Below are positions 44,099 through 52,159 of a DNA stretch of 64,000 bases, piece after piece. The notes below the pieces were generated by a model that worked only from the letters and a program-made list of their open reading frames with translations, ran no database searches and was not told the DNA's origin. The stretch's first letter is position 1, and every line of letters starts with the position of its first letter. A program made the translations under genes and the position numbers. The stretch covers positions 62,001 to 126,000 of the forward strand of contig NZ_PISD01000013.1 in assembly GCF_002835735.1 (NCBI RefSeq). The letters run 5' to 3'. Source of the stretch: Cytobacillus horneckiae. GTDB lineage: Bacteria > Bacillota > Bacilli > Bacillales > Cytobacillaceae.

Positions 44099-44518
44099 AT
44101 GAAAAGGAATATTGTGCTTGCTGCAATGATATCGTGTCTATTATTCTGTGCGTTGATTATTACAGCAACCTTGACGCCGTTATCAAGTATGGGAAACAAT
44201 GCGAATCAATTTAATGGCTTTGGTATGTGGGTTTCCGTCGGCGGAATTTTAATAATGTATTTAATTCCAGTAGTAATATATATGTTTGGATTAACGTGGA
44301 TGAAATATGTTATGGTCGTCTTGTGTAGTATAGGGACACTAGTATTTTTGTCAGCTTTTGGTATCGTAATGGTGATTGGCTGGTTCAATGAAATGAGCGA
44401 TTTTACAAGTGTATTGGTGATTTGTGGATTAGGAACAACAGCTAATATTATTTGGTTTATTTTAGCCTTTCGTTCAGACAAGCATCATTCAATTATGGAG
44501 AAGCCAAATTCGATCTAA
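44099..44518 (+). CDS. DUF5391-like membrane protein
   Basis: 140 residues, four helices (IVLAAMISCLLFCALIITATL, VSVGGILIMYLIPVVIYMFG, VMVVLCSIGTLVFLSAFGIV, VLVICGLGTTANIIWFILAF). The arrangement SSMGNNANQFNGFGMW between helices 1 and 2 agrees with what I recall of DUF5391. Start ATG 44099 behind AAAGGGTG; an inverted repeat (TTTTCCAATT...AATTGGAAAA, 44049-44081) lies in its leader. Confidence 0.6.
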   Translation: MKRNIVLAAMISCLLFCALIITATLTPLSSMGNNANQFNGFGMWVSVGGILIMYLIPVVIYMFGLTWMKYVMVVLCSIGTLVFLSAFGIVMVIGWFNEMSDFTSVLVICGLGTTANIIWFILAFRSDKHHSIMEKPNSI

Positions 44519-44627
44519 AGAATTTGGTTTTTTAATCCGGAATTAATATCGTTGTTTTATTATGAAAACTAAAAGGTATACTAACAATATAAATTACGAT
44601 ACATCAGATGAAGGAGGATTTTTTACG

Positions 44628-44930
44628 ATGAAGGATACGATTAAAAAAGGAATGGCACTCGGTTTAGGCCTAGCTGTTGCAAGTAAAGAACAGGCGCAAA
44701 AGATGATGGATGATTTAGTAAAGAAGGGTGAAATGACAAGGCAGGAATCAAAGGAATTTATGAATGACGCTTTAAAAAAAGGAGAGGAAAAGCAAACCGA
44801 AATGGATAGCATGATGCATGAAAGGATGGCAAAAATGCTAAGTGACTTAAATGTAGCTACAAAGGAAGAGGTCAAGAGGCTTGAGCATAGAATTGTTGAA
44901 TTAGAAAATCAACTTAACAAACCTGAATAG
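44628..44930 (+). CDS. Phasin-like protein
   Basis: 100 residues, almost entirely helical and charged: TIKKGMALGLGLAVASKEQAQKMMDDLVKKGEMT and a C-terminal coiled coil VKRLEHRIVELENQL. This layout is that of the short phasin/PHA granule-associated proteins that in Bacillaceae precede an AarF/UbiB kinase gene, as here (36 bp gap). Start ATG 44628 behind GAAGGAGGA; the earlier ATG in frame has no site. Confidence 0.75.
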   Translation: MKDTIKKGMALGLGLAVASKEQAQKMMDDLVKKGEMTRQESKEFMNDALKKGEEKQTEMDSMMHERMAKMLSDLNVATKEEVKRLEHRIVELENQLNKPE

Positions 44931-44966
44931 CTTGTTTTAATTTAGTTTTCGTAAGGAGGAATTCCT

Positions 44967-46646
44967 ATTTTTAAAAATAGATTCCGTCATATTCATCGTT
45001 ACCGTGAGATTGCTGTCGCTTTTTCAAGGAATGGCTTTGGTTTTCTTGTAAAGGAACTTGGACTCCATGAAGTTTTATCCTTACCTAAAAGAATGCTGGT
45101 TAAAAACAAATCAGAACCTCATAGCAAAACAACCGGTGAGAGAATCAGGCTGTTTTTAGAAGAATTAGGGCCTACTTTTGTAAAAGTTGGCCAAATTGCC
45201 AGTACTCGTCCTGATATTATTCCTCAGGATATTATTATAGAACTGGAAAAACTGCAGGAACATGTAAATGCCTTTCCGTTTGCCGAGGTAAAAAAAATTG
45301 TGGAGCATGAACTCGGGGAAGATTTAAATGTCCTGTTTCGCGAATTTCATGAGGAGCCGCTGGGATCTGCTTCTATTGGCCAAGTACATTATGCCGTACT
45401 TCATTCAGGCGAGGAAGTAGCAGTAAAAGTACAAAGGCCGCATATAGAAAAAGGAATGAAGACTGATTTAGAAATCTTACAAGAAATTGCCCGGATAGCC
45501 GAACAAAAATTGGAATGGGCGGCAAATTATAAAGTGGAAGCCATTGTTAAAGAGTTTTCAAATGCCTTATTGAATGAATTAAATTATTCATTAGAAGGCA
45601 GAAATGCTGAAAGAATCTCTAAGCAATTTAAAGATAATCCGCATTATCGTATCCCTAATGTCTTTTGGGAATATACAACTAAAAAAGTATTAACAATGGA
45701 GTGTGTTAAAGGTAAAAGTCTTCTTGAAGTAGAACAATTACAAAGGGAAGGCTATAATACTAAGTTATTAGCTGAGCGGGTGGTTCAAGGGCTGTTTCAG
45801 CAAATACTAGTTGAAGGTATATTCCATGCTGATCCGCATCCAGGAAATGTTTGTGCATTACCTGGAAATGTTATTGTGTTTATGGACTTTGGCATGGTTG
45901 GAAGGCTGACAGCGGAGATGAAAACAAACTTTGCCTCACTAATTATTGCAATGATGCGCCAAAGTACAGAAGGTGTCATTAAGGCAATTATTCGCATGGG
46001 TGTAGTTCCGGATGACGTGGATATGGAACTTCTGAAATCTGATGTTGATTTACTTAGAGACAAGTATTATGATATCCCATTAAGTCAAGTATCCCTTGGT
46101 GAGGCAGTCAATGATTTATTTTCAGTGGCCAATCATCATCACATACATATTCCGACAGATCTAACTTTAGTTGGGAAGTCGCTTCTTACGATGGAAGGGC
46201 TGGTAGAGAAGCTCGATCCTGAAATTAGTATTGTGAAAATTGCTGAACCTTTTGGCCGCAAATTGATTGTGGATATGTATCGACCGGACCATTTAGCAAA
46301 AGATGCTGTTGACCATTTAGGTGAATACGTAGATATTTTCAGAGACACACCAAGGAATCTGAAGCAAATTATATCACTTATTAAAAAAGGCAAGATTCCA
46401 TTGGAATTGGTTCTGCCAGATAGTGAAAAATTTCTAACAAGGATTGACCGTATTAGCAACCGTCTCGCATTCAGCATTGTTTTACTTGCCTTTAGCATTA
46501 TCATGGTTGGCCTCATTATCGGTTCAGCCCTAGGCAGACAATCGTCAATGCTCTGGAATATTCCAGCTGTTGAGATAGGCTTTGTGATTGCTTTATTAAT
46601 GTTTCTTTTCCTTATTTACTCAATATTTAGAGCAGGAAGGTTTTAG
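44967..46646 (+). CDS. AarF/UbiB family protein (ABC1 atypical kinase), apparent AUU start
   Basis: 559 residues. ABC1/ADCK motifs: LGPTFVKVGQIASTRPDIIP (KxGQ), GSASIGQVHYAVL (A-rich loop analogue) and VAVKVQRP, LNELNYSLEGRNAERI, FHADPHPGN and FMDFGMVG; two C-terminal helices (about 500-550) anchor it to the membrane. UbiB relatives support quinone/lipid metabolism. The usual N terminus (RFRHIHRYREIAVAFSRNGFGFLVKELGL) is encoded in frame upstream of the first ATG (45093). It begins at ATT 44967, 7 nt after an ideal AAGGAGG. No ATG, GTG or TTG fits. Confidence 0.85.
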   Translation: MFKNRFRHIHRYREIAVAFSRNGFGFLVKELGLHEVLSLPKRMLVKNKSEPHSKTTGERIRLFLEELGPTFVKVGQIASTRPDIIPQDIIIELEKLQEHVNAFPFAEVKKIVEHELGEDLNVLFREFHEEPLGSASIGQVHYAVLHSGEEVAVKVQRPHIEKGMKTDLEILQEIARIAEQKLEWAANYKVEAIVKEFSNALLNELNYSLEGRNAERISKQFKDNPHYRIPNVFWEYTTKKVLTMECVKGKSLLEVEQLQREGYNTKLLAERVVQGLFQQILVEGIFHADPHPGNVCALPGNVIVFMDFGMVGRLTAEMKTNFASLIIAMMRQSTEGVIKAIIRMGVVPDDVDMELLKSDVDLLRDKYYDIPLSQVSLGEAVNDLFSVANHHHIHIPTDLTLVGKSLLTMEGLVEKLDPEISIVKIAEPFGRKLIVDMYRPDHLAKDAVDHLGEYVDIFRDTPRNLKQIISLIKKGKIPLELVLPDSEKFLTRIDRISNRLAFSIVLLAFSIIMVGLIIGSALGRQSSMLWNIPAVEIGFVIALLMFLFLIYSIFRAGRF

Positions 46647-46676
46647 ACTGTCGAGAATCGCTCGGCAGTCTATTTG
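46645..46676 (+). terminator. Terminator after ubiB
   Basis: AGACTGTCGAG...CTCGGCAGTCT stem directly at the stop codon, followed by ATTTG. Modest T-run. Confidence 0.6.
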
Positions 46677-46820
46677 TATGCGGAAATTTAATAATAATAT
46701 TATGCATCCATATTTCGACGCTCACTGGAGTATTAACAAGCTATAATAGGTTCAGATAGCGAATAACAGATATCGCAGTGAAGCTGCTCTTTTTTTAGAG
46801 CACAGTAAGGAGATAGATGC

Positions 46821-47705
46821 ATGAATCCATTGAAATTTATATTATTAACCGTATTAACTACTTTTCTCATGGGCTCTTCTTTTGCAGTTGGAAAGCTTGG
46901 CTTGGCACATGCTTCCCCATTATTGCTTGTGGCGCTGCGATTCATAATTGCAGGTATCGTGATGGCGATTTTAGTAAGGGTTTTAAAAAGACCGCATCCG
47001 CTCAATAAAATAAATTGGGCGAAGATGCTGATGATAGGCGCCTTTCAAACAGCTGGAGTGATGGGGTGTATTTTCATGAGCTTGCGGACAATCACAGCCA
47101 GTGAGTCTTCAATTTTAACTTTTACCAATCCGTTACTCGTAATCATATTCGGTACAATGTTCTTGAAAAAGCGCTACCGATTTTATCAGTGGATAGGCGT
47201 TTTTTTAGGAATCACCGGTGTTATTATTACATTAGGGGCACAGCTGGAATTTAGAATTGGAATTATATACGGCATTGTATCTGCTGTTTCTTGGGCAATT
47301 GCCACTTTATTAGTGAATCAGTGGGGAATACACTTTGATACATGGGTTCTGACAGCTTATCAGATGCTTTTCGGCGGGATTCTTTTGCTGCTCTGCAGCC
47401 TGCTATTGGAAGTACCGGTTTTTACTATTAATGCCGAATCAGTTGTTATTCTATTATGGCTGGCGATTATGTCTTCAATTGTCCAATTTGCCGTTTGGTA
47501 CTATCTGCTGCAAAATAGTGATCCCGGAAAAACAAGCGCGTACCTATTTTTGGCGCCATTCTTTGGTGTCCTAACAGGCTGGCTATTATTAAATGAACCA
47601 TTAAACCCCTCAATTATCATTGGAGGCGCATTTATTTTTACTGGGATATTTCTTGTGAATAGAAGGTTTCAGCAAAGGGAGGAACAGATAAGGAAGGCGA
47701 TGTGA
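46821..47705 (+). CDS. EamA/DMT family transporter
   Basis: 294 residues, ten helices in two EamA repeats: FLMGSSFAVGKLGLAHASPLLLVALRF in the first and WAIATLLVNQWGI, ...LAPFFGVLTGWLLLNEPL in the second. Drug/metabolite transporter; substrate unknown. ATG behind AAGGAGATAG. The phased repeat array 2 begins 30 bp after its stop. Confidence 0.88.
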   Translation: MNPLKFILLTVLTTFLMGSSFAVGKLGLAHASPLLLVALRFIIAGIVMAILVRVLKRPHPLNKINWAKMLMIGAFQTAGVMGCIFMSLRTITASESSILTFTNPLLVIIFGTMFLKKRYRFYQWIGVFLGITGVIITLGAQLEFRIGIIYGIVSAVSWAIATLLVNQWGIHFDTWVLTAYQMLFGGILLLLCSLLLEVPVFTINAESVVILLWLAIMSSIVQFAVWYYLLQNSDPGKTSAYLFLAPFFGVLTGWLLLNEPLNPSIIIGGAFIFTGIFLVNRRFQQREEQIRKAM

Positions 47706-47734
47706 CAAGTGAAGTACAGAAAAATAACAGAATT

Positions 47735-47985
47735 TTTGTGTCAGTCGTGAAGTTTGCGTCAGTCGAAGAGATTTATGCGTCGCTGTCACAGTTTATGAGT
47801 CAGTCAAAGGGATTTATGCGTCGCTGTCACAGTTTATGAGTCAGTCAAAGGGATTTATGCGTCACTGTCACAGTTTATGCGTCAGTCAAAGAGATTTATG
47901 CGTCACAGTCGCAGTGTATGAGTCAGTCGCAGCAGTATATGCACCACTTTGCAATGTTTACACCACTCACAGCTGGCTATGCGTC
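47735..47985. repeat. Phased short-repeat array 2 (TTTATGCGTCA core, 20/21-bp alternation)
   Basis: Thirteen copies of TATGCGTC or variants (TATGAGTC, TTTGCGTC, TATGCACC) begin at 47735, 47753, 47774, 47794, 47815, 47835, 47856, 47876, 47897, 47917, 47938, 47957 and 47978. After the first step they alternate 21 and 20 bp, i.e. a 41-bp dimer, for most of the array. The alternation is not a multiple of three, so the repeat is not kept for a protein. The 60-codon ORF at 47836 reads through it. Located between the EamA gene and the 48036 gene. Confidence 0.88.
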
Positions 47986-48035
47986 ACGTTCATTATTTTG
48001 CATAATCAAACTATATAAGTAAAAGGAGGGGTTAT

Positions 48036-48797
48036 TTGCCTAACCAATGGCCATATCAATTAAGAGTGACTAAATATAATCCAGCGAATCGGGATGCTAA
48101 TGGATATTATGCAGTCGATGAGTGGATTAGTCCGTCCGATATCGGAGGGACTTTTAACGGAGAATTATTGACGTTGGAGCATTATTTGAATGTAGAACAA
48201 GCATACATTGATACAATCATGTCATTTTTAGAGGAATGTCAGGTGGAAACGATGAGGATGTTTATGGTGGAACATCGGGAAATGGATTCAGCATCGTCTT
48301 TATATGAACAGAAATTTAATGAAATGGCCATGCAGGAGGATAAGGTTGTTCAGCTGGATGATGTCCCGACCATAGGTAGAATGGTTTTAAGAGACTTTGC
48401 CTATTGCCAGCTCGTTGCAACGAATCGCACATTCATTCATTTCGGCTGGGATTATTATATGTATATCGGCACAGTTAAAGAAACGCCTTATGCAATTGCA
48501 TCTGCAAAAGAAAACGGCTTATTTGCCGAGTGCTATCCTTCTCCTTATCAGATAGGTGAAGAAGACATCATTAGAACGGTTGAATGGGGATTAAAAGAAG
48601 AGGAAACGATTGTCGGAGATGAAGAGGTAAAAGGAATTTTAAGGGAAGAACTTCAAAGGGCTTTAAAATTATCAAATGAACATCCAGTGACAGGTTCTTT
48701 TTCTATTAACGCTTCGCAGAAAGAATTTTTCCAGCGATACCTTAAGCATGAAATGGACTTTGAAAAATATGATTATTACCTATGGGGAGGAAATTAA
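48036..48797 (+). CDS. Conserved hypothetical protein
   Basis: 253 residues, soluble: WPYQLRVTKYNPANRDANGYYAVDEWISPSDIGGTF start, NRTFIHFGWDYYMYIGT in the middle, and SPYQIGEEDIIRTVEWG. I have seen this layout in Bacillus genomes but cannot name a function; no catalytic motif. TTG start behind AAAAGGAGGGG. Array 2 is directly upstream, so any effect of the array could fall on this gene. Confidence 0.6.
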   Translation: MPNQWPYQLRVTKYNPANRDANGYYAVDEWISPSDIGGTFNGELLTLEHYLNVEQAYIDTIMSFLEECQVETMRMFMVEHREMDSASSLYEQKFNEMAMQEDKVVQLDDVPTIGRMVLRDFAYCQLVATNRTFIHFGWDYYMYIGTVKETPYAIASAKENGLFAECYPSPYQIGEEDIIRTVEWGLKEEETIVGDEEVKGILREELQRALKLSNEHPVTGSFSINASQKEFFQRYLKHEMDFEKYDYYLWGGN

Positions 48798-48835
48798 ATA
48801 TTAATTGTCGCTTGTTTTCTCTAAAAATCCAAATA

Positions 48836-48876
48836 AAAAACCACCCGTAAAAAGACTCGACAGTCAGGGTGGTTTC
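48836..48876 (-). terminator. Terminator of the CHAP hydrolase operon
   Basis: AAAAACCACCC...GGGTGGTTT stem; T-run TTTTTTATTT on the minus strand. Confidence 0.75.
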
Positions 48877-48920
48877 CTAATAGGAAAGCATTTTGTTTTT
48901 CTATCCTATCGAATAAGTAT

Positions 48921-50249
48921 TTAAGAGAAAAGTCTTGACCAAGTAGATGGCCCTGGATATCCGTCCGCATCACTGCCTGTCCACCCTTGAGCTTTTTGAA
49001 AAGCCTGACATGCCTTTCGATCAGCTTCACTCCATTTTGGACCAGCACCAACAGAATAATATTGACCATATCCTTTTTGGATTAATTTTTTTCCCATAGC
49101 AGTAACATATTCATTATTAGCCCCTGAACCAAAAAAGTGTATTCCAGGAAAATTAGATATATTAGGAGTACTTCCCGCTATTTGAAAAAGCTTTTGCCAA
49201 GTAGAAGGGCCAGGATATCCATCCGCATCACTGCCTGTCCAGCCTTGTGCGCGTTGGAATTCTTGACAGTTCAGTCTATCAGCTTCACCCCAAGTAGGCC
49301 CTGGTCCTACTGTATAATGTTTACCAAAGCCCGCCTTAACCAATTGCACACCTAACATCGTAACGTATTGATTCGAAGCACCCACCCTAAAATACTGTGT
49401 ACCCGGAAAAGATGGCTGTGTATATGAATTTCCTGAACCATAAATACTTGTTAAACGGCTCCAAGTGCTTGGACCTGGTATTCCGTCCGCATCGCTACCT
49501 GACCAGCCTTGAGCTCTTTGGAATGCGGCACATGCTTGTTGGTCAGCAGAAGTGAATTTTGGCCCAGGACCTACTGTATAGTAACTTCCATATCCTGCTT
49601 TTACTAACATTTTCCCTAACAAAGTTACATAATTATTATAAGCGCCAATATAAAAATATCGTGAACCAGGAAAAGAGGAAGACCCGCTACTATCATATGG
49701 TAATCCGATCGGGACCATTCCGCCTGTTTGTGGCGCAGTGCCACTTCTACTATAATCAATGACGGCTATTCCAGCGAAGTTGCTGGCACTTAAATACCTA
49801 TATCTTCTAAATACTCCATGAGCAGAGGAGATTAATGGTACACCTGGCCAGGTGTTGCCTTCAATAGTAGAGAACACTTGATGTTTATGATCATATCTCT
49901 CTATAATTCCTATGTGTGACCAAAAATTACCCTCTCTAAAAAAAATAAGCCCACCCACAACAGACTTTTCAAAATCTGGATCTCTTTTTGCAGAATATAA
50001 AATTAAGTCTCTATCATAAAATTGCCTATGAAGAAAACTTCGATGATATTCAACGCTAGCACTCCTAGTAAATAAATCGCTATTTCCTGATTTTGCTGCA
50101 CACCAACTCACAAAACTTGCACACCATGGTTGGTAATTCATTCCTATCCATTTTCCATATTTGGTGTCATTATTAGGTCCTTCTAATGTTCCGATCTCAC
50201 CTGCTGCAACTCTTAACATGTCTAAGCTAATTGGTACAGTAAAATCCAT
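48921..50249 (-). CDS. CHAP-domain cell-wall hydrolase with three peptidoglycan-binding repeats
   Basis: 442 residues, no signal peptide. N-terminal CHAP domain (about 9-165) with catalytic C43 in PWCASFVSWC, H112 in WSHIGII and E130/N132. Three ~75-residue repeats follow (about 193-268, 281-355, 367-441), each with YVT.LG..L...G.G..Y.VG.GP..... AD...C..FQ.AQGW.GSDADG.PGP.TW. This is the binding module common in actinobacterial and phage lysins. It cleaves a peptidoglycan peptide or amide bond. It follows the Tat-type gene after 29 bp, so export by a partner or lysis is open. Confidence 0.88.
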   Translation of the reverse strand: MDFTVPISLDMLRVAAGEIGTLEGPNNDTKYGKWIGMNYQPWCASFVSWCAAKSGNSDLFTRSASVEYHRSFLHRQFYDRDLILYSAKRDPDFEKSVVGGLIFFREGNFWSHIGIIERYDHKHQVFSTIEGNTWPGVPLISSAHGVFRRYRYLSASNFAGIAVIDYSRSGTAPQTGGMVPIGLPYDSSGSSSFPGSRYFYIGAYNNYVTLLGKMLVKAGYGSYYTVGPGPKFTSADQQACAAFQRAQGWSGSDADGIPGPSTWSRLTSIYGSGNSYTQPSFPGTQYFRVGASNQYVTMLGVQLVKAGFGKHYTVGPGPTWGEADRLNCQEFQRAQGWTGSDADGYPGPSTWQKLFQIAGSTPNISNFPGIHFFGSGANNEYVTAMGKKLIQKGYGQYYSVGAGPKWSEADRKACQAFQKAQGWTGSDADGYPGPSTWSRLFS

Positions 50250-50278
50250 ATCATTTTCTCCTAAGATAGATTTAATTG

Positions 50279-50527
50279 TTATTTGACTAAAGAATCAATA
50301 TCTACTAAAAGTATATTCGGATCTTGCGGTAATTCTGCTTCTTCTTCTAGAAAGACATCGTTCCACTCATTAGGATCGAGAGGCAAGCTATTTTCATCAC
50401 CTTCAATTGGTGGAGGATTTGTTTGATCCGCAAAAACTTGCAATGGAATACTCGATGCAGTAATGGAAATAGCACTAACTCCAAGATATTTTAAGAACCT
50501 ACGTCGATTAATTATTTTCTCAGACAT
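50279..50527 (-). CDS. Small twin-arginine-signal protein
   Basis: 82 residues: NRRRFLKYLGVSAISITASSIP is a Tat signal (RRRFLK at 8-13, hydrophobic core, AXA-like VFA end), leaving a ~50-residue acidic, proline-rich mature peptide (DPNEWNDVFLEEEAELPQDPNIL). No family recognised. ATG behind GGAGG. First gene of a two-gene operon with the CHAP hydrolase; possibly its regulator, chaperone or anchor. Confidence 0.75.
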   Translation of the reverse strand: MSEKIINRRRFLKYLGVSAISITASSIPLQVFADQTNPPPIEGDENSLPLDPNEWNDVFLEEEAELPQDPNILLVDIDSLVK

Positions 50528-50686
50528 ACCGAACCTCCTTCCTATTTATTACATTTATAGCTATCGTACGATATTTAGAAAATTCAGGAAAGATTAAATA
50601 GAACTATTATTTTAATAGATAAATAGGATGTTCCTACGTCTAAAATTTCGGATTTAAGAATTTTATAAATATCTTATTGAATAGGA

Positions 50687-50715
50687 TTGTCTATCGCTAA
50701 ATCCCGTGATAAGAT
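50687..50715 (+). promoter_or_regulatory. Promoter of the TPP riboswitch transcript
   Basis: TTGTCT (50687-50692), 17-bp spacer, TAAGAT (50710-50715); it starts transcription just ahead of the aptamer. Confidence 0.55.
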
Positions 50716-50733
50716 GGCTGTAATTAAAATAAT

Positions 50734-50811
50734 CGCAGGGGGACTCGTCGAGTTGAGAAGGTTAAAACCTGACCCTTTGAACCTGTTCGTTCATACGATC
50801 GTAGGGAGCAA
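50734..50811 (+). promoter_or_regulatory. TPP riboswitch (THI element)
   Basis: Consensus blocks in order: GGGGGACTCG, TTGAGA, ACCTGACCCTTTGAACCTG and CGTAGGGA. These are the conserved P2/P3 and J/P4-P5 parts of the thiamin pyrophosphate aptamer. It is followed after ~40 nt by a terminator, so thiamin pyrophosphate should lower expression of the gene at 50941, a short-chain dehydrogenase rather than a known thiamin gene. Confidence 0.9.
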
Positions 50812-50849
50812 TGTACATAGCAGCGTAAAGTAAAGATATTTGTATGCTC

Positions 50850-50876
50850 AAGCTCCCCTCATTGGGGAGCTTTTTA
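50850..50876 (+). terminator. Riboswitch-controlled terminator
   Basis: AAGCTCCCC-TCATT-GGGGAGCTT hairpin followed by TTTTA, 64 bp before the SDR start. This is the expression platform of the TPP riboswitch. Confidence 0.85.
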
Positions 50877-50940
50877 TGTTGTGTCATCTATTTCTTCCTG
50901 TAAATATTTTAATAATTTGATATAAAAGAGGGTTGTTTTC

Positions 50941-51696
50941 ATGGGTAAAAGAGTTGCTTTAGTTACAGGTGCCAGCCGAGGTTTAGGAGCTGCAATTGCA
51001 AGAAAGCTAGCTCAGCAGGGCTGCAATGTGATTGTTAATTATGCCAGCAGCAAAGAGAAGGCAGAAAAAGTAGCTGCTGAAATCGGTCAAGATCAGGCCA
51101 TTGCCATCCAGGCAGATGTTAGGGAAAAGGCAGAGGTGGAGAGAATGGTTGCAGAAGCGGAGGAGAAATTTGGACCAGTCGATATTGTCATTAATAATGC
51201 ACTCGTTAATTTTAAATTTGATCCAATTGCTCAGGCTTCAGTAGAAAACTTAACTTGGGAACAATATAATGAACAGCTGGAAGGAGCGGTGAAGGCTTCG
51301 CTGAATGTAATTCAGGCTGCTCTCCCTTCATTAAAAGAATCAAGTCACGCCCGAGTGATTCAAATAGGAACAAATTTATTTCAAAACCCTGTTGTTGCTT
51401 ATCACCAATATACAACAGCTAAGGCTGCTTTAATCGGTTTTACTCGCAATATGGCAAAAGAATTGGGACAATACGGCATTACTGCAAATATGGTTTCTGG
51501 CGGTCTGCTTGAAACAACTGATGCAAGTGCTGTCACTACACCAGAGGTCTTTACGATTGTGGCTGAGAGCTCAGCAATGAAGCGTGTGACTCAGCCTGAA
51601 GATGTGGCAGAAATGGTTGCCTTCTTGGCTTCACCAGGTGCCAGAGCAGTAACTGGTCAAAATATTGTCGTAGATAATGGCTTAACGATGAACTAA
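50941..51696 (+). CDS. Short-chain dehydrogenase/reductase (3-oxoacyl-ACP reductase type), TPP-regulated
   Basis: 251 residues, classical SDR: NAD(P) motif TGASRGLG (about 10-17), DIVINNA (about 80-86, without the usual final G), YHQYTTAKAAL with catalytic Tyr and Lys, and a C-terminal VTGQNIVVDNGLTM. The usual catalytic serine position appears as threonine in RVIQIGTNLF, an oddity. The biochemical substrate is unknown; a thiamin-linked reductase is implied by the upstream riboswitch. ATG with a weak site (AGAGGG). Confidence 0.85.
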   Translation: MGKRVALVTGASRGLGAAIARKLAQQGCNVIVNYASSKEKAEKVAAEIGQDQAIAIQADVREKAEVERMVAEAEEKFGPVDIVINNALVNFKFDPIAQASVENLTWEQYNEQLEGAVKASLNVIQAALPSLKESSHARVIQIGTNLFQNPVVAYHQYTTAKAALIGFTRNMAKELGQYGITANMVSGGLLETTDASAVTTPEVFTIVAESSAMKRVTQPEDVAEMVAFLASPGARAVTGQNIVVDNGLTMN

Positions 51697-51702
51697 AGAG
51701 CA

Positions 51703-51739
51703 TAAAAAAGCTGTCGATCAAACTGTCGGCAGCTTTTTA
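51703..51739 (+). terminator. Terminator after the TPP-regulated gene
   Basis: AAAAAGCTGTCGA...GTCGGCAGCTTTTT stem with T-run. Confidence 0.85.
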
Positions 51740-51832
51740 TGATATTATTCACCTTTAGAACCAAATAAACCGGAGACCTTTCGCTGGACTGAGAAAATAA
51801 AGCGTGATTCCAGTGATGAATATAATGAGTTT

Positions 51833-52111
51833 GTGCAGTCTGTAAATCAGCTGTCTGAAAACTGTGAGTCTCTAGAGGAAATAGAAACCGAAGCAAAGCA
51901 CTTAAATCAATTTCTTCCTCATCTCGATATCATGAATATGAAGGCGACTCTTCTTGATTTATTTGTTAATGATCTTAACTATCAATCAATTAACTTGTTA
52001 GTGGTTGCGCTATCATCAAATAAACAGCTGTCGCACTTGCAAAATTTTATTCAGCCGATTAATCACTGGGTATCTGTGATTAAGTCGAGGGAACAGGTCT
52101 TAGCTGTTTAA
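51833..52111 (+). CDS. Small hypothetical protein, possibly 5'-degraded
   Basis: 92 codons from a GTG at 51833 without ribosome binding site. The frame is open further, from 51743, reading YYSPLEPNKPETFRWTEKIK before the GTG, so the true start may lie there and be lost. Helical; ends KSREQVLAV. No family recognised. It may be a truncated gene. Confidence 0.4.
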   Translation: MQSVNQLSENCESLEEIETEAKHLNQFLPHLDIMNMKATLLDLFVNDLNYQSINLLVVALSSNKQLSHLQNFIQPINHWVSVIKSREQVLAV

Positions 52112-52159
52112 CAATTCCATCTTTATAGTCATGTACATTCCGTAGGGCCCCTTTAGATA

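Noticed and set aside
47836..48018. 60-codon ORF in array 2
   Set aside because: Same reason as array 1; the 20/21-bp alternation shifts frame in every unit.
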